Shown piece by piece: positions 6,330 to 13,583 of a stretch of 13,583 nt of DNA. Origin of the DNA: Streptococcus sp. UBA6071. Its GTDB lineage: Bacteria > Bacillota > Bacilli > Lactobacillales > Streptococcaceae. The translations under genes and the position numbers were made by a program. Each line of letters begins with the position of its first letter. Position 1 is the stretch's first letter. The notes under the pieces were generated by a model. The model saw only the letters and a list, made by a program, of their open reading frames with translations, was not told the origin of the DNA and made no database searches. The stretch spans positions 350 through 13,932 of the forward strand of contig DIXV01000059.1 in NCBI GenBank assembly GCA_002436115.1. Direction: 5' to 3'.

Positions 6330-7286
6330 TTAATCCAGCCAACTTAGATCTGGACCCACTGGAACAATACCATTCGGATTAATGGTCTTGTGGCTACCAT
6401 AATAGTGCTGCTTAATGTGGTCAAAATTCACTGTCTCAGCGACACCTGGCAAGTGGTAAATCGTCTTGGTATGTGCCAAGAGATTTGGGTAATCAAGCAA
6501 TCGCTTGATGTTACACTTAAAATGCCCATAATAGACGGCATCAAACCGAATCAACGTTGTAAAAAGACGAATGTCAGCTTCCGTCAATTGATTCCCCATC
6601 ATGTATGTCGAAGATGCTAGGGCTTCTTCTAATTCATCAAGGGTCTGAAATAGCACTTCAACTTCTCCACGGTAAACCGCTTGATTAGTAGCAAAACCTG
6701 CCTTATAGACACCATTGTTGATCTTATCGTAGAGATAGTCATTGATTTCATCAAGCTCTTCTATCAAAGGCTCTGGGGCAAAATGCCCTGGCTTAGCCCC
6801 TAAATGATCGAAAGCTGTATTAAGCATACGAATAATATCGGATGACTCATTATTAACAATCTGTTTCGTTTTTAAATCAAAAAGTACTGGGACGGTTACA
6901 CGTCCACTATAATCTGGTTGGCTGAGTGTATAAATCTCATGCAAATAGTCGGCCTTAATTACTGGATCAGGAATAACCCCTTCTCCTTCTTCAAATGTCC
7001 AACCATTCTCTAACATTAAAGGATTCACGACAGACACTGAAATCATCTCGTCTAATCCTTTTAAGGCGCGTACAATCATTACACGACTAGCCCACGGACA
7101 GGCTAGCGATACATAAAGATGGTAGCGACCAACTTCAGCTTTAAAGCCTTTTTGCCCATCTGGGCCTGCTCCACCGTCTTCTGTTAACCAGTTTCTAAAC
7201 TGTGTTTCAGAACGCACAAAACGACCGCCACTCGATTGGGTGTCGTACCATTTATCTTGCCATTGGCCTTTTACTAAAAGTCCCAT
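6330..7286 (-). CDS. glutathionyl-hydroquinone reductase (Xi-class GST, ECM4/YqjG family)
   Basis: Cytosolic enzyme that reduces glutathionyl-hydroquinones to hydroquinones, forming GSSG. The 318 residues match the usual length of the family. The catalytic motif CPWA is at 63-66 (SLACPWASRVMIVRAL), with Cys63 as the nucleophile. VTVPVLFD followed by NNESSDIIRML (145-155) gives the glutathione-binding Glu147-Ser148. The C-terminal all-alpha domain has YMMGNQLTEADIRLFTTLIRFDAVYYGHFKCN, typical of Xi-class enzymes, and the end is GIVPVGPDLSW. The ATG at 7286 has GAGGA upstream, with a purine-rich leader. It is a single gene with its own promoter and terminator, and has nothing to do with the divergent neighbours. 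Confidence 0.95.
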   Translation of the reverse strand: MGLLVKGQWQDKWYDTQSSGGRFVRSETQFRNWLTEDGGAGPDGQKGFKAEVGRYHLYVSLACPWASRVMIVRALKGLDEMISVSVVNPLMLENGWTFEEGEGVIPDPVIKADYLHEIYTLSQPDYSGRVTVPVLFDLKTKQIVNNESSDIIRMLNTAFDHLGAKPGHFAPEPLIEELDEINDYLYDKINNGVYKAGFATNQAVYRGEVEVLFQTLDELEEALASSTYMMGNQLTEADIRLFTTLIRFDAVYYGHFKCNIKRLLDYPNLLAHTKTIYHLPGVAETVNFDHIKQHYYGSHKTINPNGIVPVGPDLSWLD

Positions 7287-7328
7287 GAAAAATCCTCTTT
7301 TCTTTTCTTTTTCTTTTCTCCTAATTCT

Positions 7329-7358
7329 AGTTTACCACAAAAGAAGGCTACTTGTCAC
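7329..7358 (-). promoter_or_regulatory. likely promoter of the GST gene
   Basis: On the minus strand GTGACA (7358-7353), an 18-base spacer and TAAACT (7334-7329) preceded by TGG, an extended -10. The leader between it and the ATG is a tract of A with scattered G. Confidence 0.5.
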
Positions 7359-7370
7359 GATTTTTAGCTA

Positions 7371-7406
7371 AAAAATAGGCTTAACATTTTTAACACGCTG
7401 GCCTAT
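7371..7406 (-). terminator. likely terminator of rocS
   Basis: Minus strand: ATAGGC (7406-7401) pairs with GCCTAT (7380-7375) across a long AT-rich loop and runs into TTTTTT. The stem is short. Confidence 0.5.
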
Positions 7407-7412
7407 CTTGCT

Positions 7413-7907
7413 TTATTTTCCAAATAATCTCGCCCAAAATCCTTTGGTTTCATTTTCTTGAACTTGAGCCTGAGCAGCATCAAGCTCTATCTTGAGACTG
7501 TCACGATCGCTCAGAGCCTTAGCAGTTAGTTGCTGTTGCTGATCCAACTGCTTGTCTTTTTCAGAAATTTGCACATCCTTCACACGAATCTGTTCATCCT
7601 TAGCAAGGATTTGTGCGTCTTTACTTTTTAGCTGTTCATAGAGGCGAATGATCTCTGCATTTTTCTCATCAACCAGAATCTCCATCAATTCGCGTTGCTT
7701 CGTTTCCTCACTGACAGGCTCATCTTCAAAGATGGTTTTCTTATAAATCTTCTCTAACTCGATCAACCCTGCACGATTGACAACGGTGACTCCTTTTTCG
7801 TTCTTCTCAACAAATTTACTCGGGAAGGACTTGACACGATTGTTAATCGCTTGGCGACTGACCCCTAGAATATCAGCCAATTCACTGACGGTTTTTTCTA
7901 CTGACAT
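7413..7907 (-). CDS. rocS: RocS, regulator of chromosome segregation
   Basis: A 164-residue protein with the organisation known for pneumococcal RocS (DUF536 family), which links the nucleoid and ParB/origin region to the membrane and cell division control. The N-terminus has a helix-turn-helix (SELADILGVSRQAINNRVKSF, about 8-28). A long coiled coil follows (about 70-150) with a seven-residue repeat, KDAQILA KDEQIRV KDVQISE KDKQLDQ. The last ten residues, KGFWARLFGK, form the short amphipathic, basic helix expected for membrane attachment. The start has AGAGG at a good distance. It is divergent from the flavoprotein gene and transcribed from a near-consensus promoter. The assignment rests on recognition of layout and motifs, not a search. 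Confidence 0.88.
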   Translation of the reverse strand: MSVEKTVSELADILGVSRQAINNRVKSFPSKFVEKNEKGVTVVNRAGLIELEKIYKKTIFEDEPVSEETKQRELMEILVDEKNAEIIRLYEQLKSKDAQILAKDEQIRVKDVQISEKDKQLDQQQQLTAKALSDRDSLKIELDAAQAQVQENETKGFWARLFGK

Positions 7908-7951
7908 TGAACCTCTATCCTTTACTATTTCTCTGGAATAACACTATTAGA

Positions 7952-7980
7952 ATCTTATCATATCAGGCCTTGCCTGTCAA
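7952..7980 (-). promoter_or_regulatory. rocS promoter with inverted repeat
   Basis: Minus strand TTGACA (7980-7975), 17-base spacer, TAAGAT (7957-7952): a near-consensus promoter. CAGGC-CTT-GCCTG (7964-7976) forms a small inverted repeat in the spacer, overlapping one base of the -35, a possible operator site. Confidence 0.8.
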
Positions 7981-7995
7981 CTTTTACCAATTTTA

Positions 7996-9183
<1,188 letters not shown>

Positions 9184-9190
9184 GAATAGG

Positions 9191-9222
9191 AAAATCCCGT
9201 GACCTTTCTCACCGGGATTTTA
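9191..9222. terminator. bidirectional terminator between convergent genes
   Basis: AAAATCCC-GTGA pairs with TCAC-CGGGATTTT, with one bulged C and a 6-base loop, in 9191-9221. T runs occur on both strands. It serves both the plus-strand flavoprotein gene and the minus-strand permease. Confidence 0.88.
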
Positions 9223-9233
9223 TTTGTTTTGAA

Positions 9234-10595
9234 CTACTGAGGAGACTTCTTCTGATTCTTCCAATAAATAAGGAAACTACATAAGCAGAAAAGGAGACAT
9301 AAGATTTGGAAAAAACCAACCTTGGTAAAATTATTCATCAAGCTTCCAATTAAAATCATAAAGGAACCTAGAATAGCAAAGATAGGGGCAAAAAGACCTG
9401 TGAACTTATTCTTAATTTTCCCCTTAAGGTAGAACCGTAAAACAACCAAATGGAGCAAGTTAAGCGTGAAATTATTAAAGACAATCGTGATTTCACTAAT
9501 ATCGCTACCTGGTAACCAGTTGAATTTCGTAACCGCATAGTGTAGGAGAAGGTAAAAAACAGTAAGTCCTATGACAGCAACCGCTGATCGGATTGAAATC
9601 TGGTATTTGGGATGTATCTGACCCATTTTAGACGAGTTAATCCACCCTCTGGCTGCATAGGCTTGAGGCAAGCGCATGGTTGTTAGCAAAAGCCCATTAA
9701 CCACACCTAATACGGAAATGATAACCACTAAATTGATTACTTTACTAATCTGAGAACCAAATAGTTCCGTCGCAGCGAAGGTGATGGCATCATCTCCTGT
9801 TGACATGATAAAGCTCGGCCCCAAAATACGGCTCATCCCATAAAAGAAGAGAAGATAGAGAGACAGGATAATCATCGGAGCGATGATAAAGGCTCTAGCA
9901 AGGTTTTTCTTAGGGTTTTTAATCTCAGGAGCAATACCTGACACAGCCGTCCACCCTTCAAAAGCAAAGGCTAGAGGGACTAATCCAGCCATCCAACCCC
10001 AACCAACAGACGACGGAGCAACCACTTCAAAGGAGGAGGGGATTTCTGGTTGAGCTTGTGCCCAAAAAACACCCATGAGACCCACTAAAACGAGAGGGAT
10101 GATTTTGACAGCTGTTGTCAAATCTTGAAAATAGCCTCCCAAGACCCTTGAAAAAATATTTCCAAAGCCAATAAGAAGGAGGTAAAATAAGGCGAGAATA
10201 ATTTGTGTTTCCAAAGAAACACTCATGCCTAGGAAACTCCATGTGTAAAGACTCGCCACCCATGCAACAACAGCAGTAACCGTTGGAAAATACAGGTAGG
10301 CAGTGAACATCCCCAAGGTTGCAGCAAGAGCTGGATGAACATAGGCTTCATAGTAGCTGGATAAGCCTCCACTTTGGCTATTGCGTTGGGCCAATTCTGA
10401 AATGGTTAGGCTTCCGAAGGTGATGGATAGAGAGCCTAAAACAATAACCAGAACCCCTAATCCAATACTGCCTCCTGTAAAACGTAAAATATCATCCGTC
10501 TTAAAATAAATACCTGATCCAATCACAATCCCTACAATCATGGCAATGGCTGTCCACAGGCTATAGGTCTTCTTTTTCGTTGTCTCTATTGTCAT
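9234..10595 (-). CDS. APC-family amino acid permease
   Basis: Integral membrane transporter of 453 residues, close to the usual family length, with about 12 hydrophobic segments. The first, AIAMIVGIVIGSGIYF (about 16-31), holds the GSGIF/Y substrate-backbone motif of the APC superfamily. Also typical are EIKNPKKNLARA (about 224-235) after the sixth segment and FAFEGWTAVSGIAPEI (about 210-225). The pattern fits the LAT/SteT branch of amino acid exchangers; the amino acid cannot be named. GTGGAGG is 5 bases before the ATG. Its own promoter lies in the 131-base gap to the PPOX gene, downstream of that gene's terminator. It converges on the flavoprotein gene. Confidence 0.92.
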   Translation of the reverse strand: MTIETTKKKTYSLWTAIAMIVGIVIGSGIYFKTDDILRFTGGSIGLGVLVIVLGSLSITFGSLTISELAQRNSQSGGLSSYYEAYVHPALAATLGMFTAYLYFPTVTAVVAWVASLYTWSFLGMSVSLETQIILALFYLLLIGFGNIFSRVLGGYFQDLTTAVKIIPLVLVGLMGVFWAQAQPEIPSSFEVVAPSSVGWGWMAGLVPLAFAFEGWTAVSGIAPEIKNPKKNLARAFIIAPMIILSLYLLFFYGMSRILGPSFIMSTGDDAITFAATELFGSQISKVINLVVIISVLGVVNGLLLTTMRLPQAYAARGWINSSKMGQIHPKYQISIRSAVAVIGLTVFYLLLHYAVTKFNWLPGSDISEITIVFNNFTLNLLHLVVLRFYLKGKIKNKFTGLFAPIFAILGSFMILIGSLMNNFTKVGFFQILCLLFCLCSFLIYWKNQKKSPQ

Positions 10596-10619
10596 TTTTC
10601 CTCCACTTTCTAATGCCTT

Positions 10620-10648
10620 ATTATACCCTATCCTATATCAATAGACAA
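10620..10648 (-). promoter_or_regulatory. promoter of the permease gene
   Basis: Minus strand TTGTCT (10648-10643), 17-base spacer, consensus TATAAT (10625-10620). Confidence 0.75.
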
Positions 10649-10688
10649 GATATATGATGCAAAAAATGAAAACCTTTTCTTTGCCCTC

Positions 10689-10716
10689 AAAAAAACTGGG
10701 AAGATTGGTATCCCAG
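10689..10716 (-). terminator. terminator of the PPOX gene
   Basis: Minus strand CTGGGA (10716-10711) pairs with TCCCAG (10701-10696), 9-base loop, then seven T. Confidence 0.9.
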
Positions 10717-10726
10717 CTCGTGAAGC

Positions 10727-11182
10727 TTAAACGACCGTCCTTGTCTCTGCACCTTTATCAACACCTACAGAAAAGACATACCGATGCCCTTGCGTTAGGC
10801 TATGGTAAAAGCCTTGACCTTGATAGAGGTGGAAAACTTGAACGGTCTCTTGATCGACTTTATCAGGATAGACATGGCTAACATAGGGATTATCCTTTAG
10901 CAGACTCTCAAGCATCTCTCGCCCGACTTTTCTAGCTCTCCCCTCTAACCTAATCACTTGGATCAAGTAGTCTTCTTCGGACATGGCGGTCAAAGCCACG
11001 TGTTCATTGGCGGTCAATTGTTGGTAAAAATTGGTTTTAGGACTCGTCATAAAGAAAATGCCTTTCTCATTAGCTACACCAATATGAGCATGTCTAGCAT
11101 GAGGTGTCCCATCAGCATCTACCGTCGCAAAGACAGCCACCTTCATCCCCTGTAAAACCTTCATGATCTCTTTGACTTCCAT
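10727..11182 (-). CDS. pyridoxamine 5'-phosphate oxidase-like (PPOX) flavin-binding protein
   Basis: Small FMN split-barrel protein of 151 residues. The start is at 11182 or, one codon earlier, 11185: AGGAGG lies 6 or 3 bases before them, and the longer reading frame back to 11266 would cross the promoter, so it is not used. Features of the PPOX fold include AVFATVDADGTPHARHAHIGV (about 15-35), IFFMTSPKTNFYQQLTANEHVAL (about 42-64) and VIRLEGRARKVG. No catalytic residue set for true PNP oxidase can be confirmed, so it is likely a general FMN- or haem-binding redox protein. It has its own promoter and terminator. Confidence 0.85.
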   Translation of the reverse strand: MEVKEIMKVLQGMKVAVFATVDADGTPHARHAHIGVANEKGIFFMTSPKTNFYQQLTANEHVALTAMSEEDYLIQVIRLEGRARKVGREMLESLLKDNPYVSHVYPDKVDQETVQVFHLYQGQGFYHSLTQGHRYVFSVGVDKGAETRTVV

Positions 11183-11219
11183 CATCGACCTCCTTTTGAA
11201 ATCGCTTTCTATTACCTTC

Positions 11220-11248
11220 ATTATACCAAAAATAGACCACAAAGTTAA
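11220..11248 (-). promoter_or_regulatory. promoter of the PPOX gene
   Basis: Minus strand TTAACT (11248-11243), 17-base spacer, consensus TATAAT (11225-11220) preceded by TGG (extended -10). The stretch from here to about 11600 holds no convincing gene: short AT-rich frames without starts, and a 14-base palindrome, GCTAAA-TG-TTTAGC, at 11472-11485. Confidence 0.75.
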
Positions 11249-11606
11249 GTAAAGAAAGAACCGCAACTAAACTTATTTAGAAAGAAGCGTTTTCTGACCT
11301 AAATACTATTAGAGATTCCGTCGCGTAAAGTTTTAAAGTCTTGGTATTTTCAATAATTTTAACAGAGTGAGTACATTTGCCCTTAAAGAGACAGGTGGAG
11401 ATTGAGAGGATTGATAATATTTTGGAGCAAAGATTGACTATTTTTACCTTTCCTTTGATTGATTATCTAATGCTAAATGTTTAGCTTAATATTTCGTTTT
11501 TCTTCAGTAAGTTTATAGTTCTTTGAAGTTTTTCAAAAAAACATACAACATATGGTGTTTTTGTTGTTTTAAATAATAAAAGGACACTATATTTAGTATT
11601 TTTATA

Positions 11607-11645
11607 TTGACGTATATCATAATTAGATGATAACATCTAATTATG
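11607..11645 (+). promoter_or_regulatory. promoter overlapped by a perfect 12-bp inverted repeat operator
   Basis: TTGACG (11607-11612), 18-base spacer, TAACAT (11631-11636). CATAATTAGATG-ATAA-CATCTAATTATG (11618-11645) is a perfect inverted repeat that covers the -10 and most of the spacer, which is typical of a repressor binding site. There is no T tail, so it is not a terminator. Confidence 0.6.
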
Positions 11646-11717
11646 GTTTGTAGCTATTCCATTCTTAGGAAATGGATTGGTTTACGTAAATCAAATGAAA
11701 TAAGAAGGAGGAAATCT

Positions 11718-11852
11718 ATGGCAAACTCTAAAGATTGTAACCCGCCAAAATCTGTACGAAAAGCTGGAAAAACATTATCGACAAGTACATCATCTGCCCA
11801 AAAATCAAAAGCTGGAAAAACTTTAGCAAATCATAAAGAATCAAAACACTAA
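11718..11852 (+). CDS. 44-residue lysine/serine-rich protein with KAGKTL repeat
   Basis: A small, soluble, very basic protein starting at ATG 11718 with a strong AAGGAGG 7 bases upstream, so it is surely translated. The sequence MANSKDCNPPKSVRKAGKTL is followed by a serine/threonine linker and a second KAGKTL at 31-36, ending in HKESKH. There is one cysteine (7), no signal peptide, and low complexity. Similar short proteins with AGKTL-type repeats recur in many bacteria, as I recall, without a known function. The tight promoter/operator pair upstream suggests conditional expression. Bacteriocin, toxin and phage-derived roles are all open; none is supported by the sequence. Confidence 0.75.
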   Translation: MANSKDCNPPKSVRKAGKTLSTSTSSAQKSKAGKTLANHKESKH

Positions 11853-12062
11853 TCTGCCTAGCGAAAAGCCCTAGAGTAGAACAGAAAGAAACTGGAGATA
11901 GCGTATACTATCACCCGATTTAAGTTCTTGAGATGGTGTATGTACTTATAATTGTTTTACTACACCCCTATTTTTGGTGTTATTTAGATAAAAGAAGCTC
12001 TGAAAGGGGTTTTACATCTTTGCTATCACTAAGCTCAGAAATATGTTTTTGCAAATTATGAA

Positions 12063-12098
12063 AAGGGGCAACAGCAATCAAGCTGTTGTCCCTTACAT
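12063..12098. terminator. hairpin terminator between the small gene and the decayed lipoprotein
   Basis: AAGGGGCAACAGC (12063-12075) pairs with GCTGTTGTCCCTT (12082-12094), one G-U wobble and a 6-base loop, followed by ACATTTTC on the plus strand; the minus strand also runs into TTTTC. The stretch 11853-12234 is otherwise gene-free; I also noticed only a weak ACACC..GGTGT hairpin near 11965. Confidence 0.8.
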
Positions 12099-12234
12099 TT
12101 TCAAGAAGTAACGTTATTTATAAGCATTTTAGGCTATAAAACTTTCCTTACCTATAAACCATGTAACCAGACAACTAAGACATCGCTAGTCTTTGTAGAG
12201 GTATAATAGCCATATTGCTAATCTATCCATCTCT

Positions 12235-12775
12235 TCACTGAAAGTAATTCAATGTAAACTGATCTGCTGATGTTGAGAGGTTTCTCATTTCAGAATCAAT
12301 AGATAGCTCTGAAACCTTCCACTTATTAGTGATTAGATTGCCCTCATTTGATAGTTCAATTGCCAAATTATAATTTTCTAGGTACTGGCTCTGGTGACGA
12401 GAAAAAATACCGTCCCTCATTAGGGCTAATTACCATCTTAATGGGAATATACTTCGAGTCTGACGTGATCTCTTCACCATTTTTACCATTCGTATACGCT
12501 TTTAATGGCTGTCTGTCATAGCTTCGCTCAACCACACCTTTATCTGCCTGTCCCCAATCAAAGGTATCCTTGGTTTCACGAATGGAAATCATCTGCTGAT
12601 ACTTTTTGAATCAACTTCTTGATCAAGTCTAAGTGTGATTTTACTGATATTTTCTTCCCAATACATTGTGCCTTCCAAAAATGCAGAGTAATGTCCGCTA
12701 AGTTTCATCGTTCCCTAATTACACGCTTCCAAGCAAAATAAACTGATCAATAGAACAGCTATGTCTATGTATTGT
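12235..12775 (-). pseudogene. decayed lipoprotein gene downstream of the beta-glucosidase
   Basis: Three minus-strand pieces read as one protein only if repaired. The first is a signal-peptide-like AVLLISLFCLEACN (from 12759) with lipobox LEAC; TAG follows directly (12717-12715), then the frame continues as GTMKLSGHYSAFLEGTMYWE to a TGA at 12591-12589. The second frame runs from about 12595 (MISIRETKDTFDWGQADKG) to 12368, and the third from about 12420 (RHQSQYLENYNLAIEL) to the stop at 12235. The change from second to third lies at a six-T run (12402-12407 on the minus strand). The signal peptide has no proper start codon. It lies 18 bases after the bgl gene, so it was probably its co-transcribed partner. 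Confidence 0.7.
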
Positions 12776-12792
12776 CATAGTCGTCAGTCCTT

Positions 12793-13583
<791 letters not shown>

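Noticed and set aside
10654..11155. Plus-strand frames across the PPOX gene
   Set aside because: They are antisense shadows of a well-supported minus-strand gene with its own promoter and terminator.
11185..11266. Longer N-terminus for the PPOX protein (start at 11266)
   Set aside because: It would span the consensus promoter and the AGGAGG site that clearly serves the start at 11182/11185.
11376..11483. Short plus-strand frame reading VEIERIDNILEQRLTIFTFP
   Set aside because: It has no start codon with a ribosome binding site and is closed at both ends; it may be chance or an old remnant.
11472..11485. Palindrome GCTAAA-TG-TTTAGC
   Set aside because: It is short, AT-rich and not tied to a promoter or gene, so it may be chance.

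Overview
The window looks like a Streptococcus chromosome (low to moderate GC Firmicute). The reasons are the strong GGAGG-type ribosome binding sites, extended -10 promoters (TG-N-TAAAAT and similar), a RocS-type chromosome segregation protein, a YbaB/EbfC protein close to streptococcal ones, a 6-phospho-beta-glucosidase and a PTS-linked operon. The species cannot be fixed from the sequence alone. No rRNA, tRNA, CRISPR array or intact insertion sequence was found.

Layout. (1) 1-2619, plus strand: the 3' end of a carbohydrate operon. It holds the C-terminal part of an ascorbate-type (UlaA/SgaT) PTS EIIC, a small TPR-like protein, a class II (GatY/KbaY/Fba-type) aldolase and a P-loop kinase-like protein, tightly packed with one ATGA overlap. 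(2) 2620-4780: an accessory, partly decayed stretch. It holds a gene-free segment with a possible dispersed repeat, a remnant frame, an XRE repressor-like gene with a four-helix membrane protein downstream (minus strand), a truncated lipoprotein gene and a doubtful small ORF. (3) 4780-9183: mostly housekeeping genes. These are ybaB/ebfC, a divergent YrdC/Sua5-domain protein, a Xi-class glutathione transferase (glutathionyl-hydroquinone reductase, minus), rocS (minus) and, divergent from it, an HI0933-type flavoprotein. (4) 9234-11185, minus strand: an APC amino acid permease and a PPOX-type flavin protein, each with its own promoter. (5) 11186-12790: largely gene-poor. It holds one 44-residue lysine-rich protein behind a promoter overlapped by a perfect 12-bp inverted repeat, and a badly decayed lipoprotein gene. 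(6) 12793-13583, minus strand: the C-terminal part of a 6-phospho-beta-glucosidase that runs off the window.

How the parts work together. The first operon couples PTS uptake of a sugar or sugar acid to an aldolase step, with two uncommon accessory proteins (TPR and P-loop). The GST and PPOX proteins suggest redox or quinone housekeeping. rocS and the flavoprotein gene share a 103-bp divergent promoter region, where the flavoprotein mRNA may be leaderless.

The best candidates for something undescribed are the XRE/four-TM cassette with an inverted repeat in its promoter spacer, and the small KAGKTL-repeat protein with its strong palindromic operator. Neither has a known function that I can name. 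The two lipoprotein remnants and the frame at 2900-3019 show that the accessory regions have been eroding.
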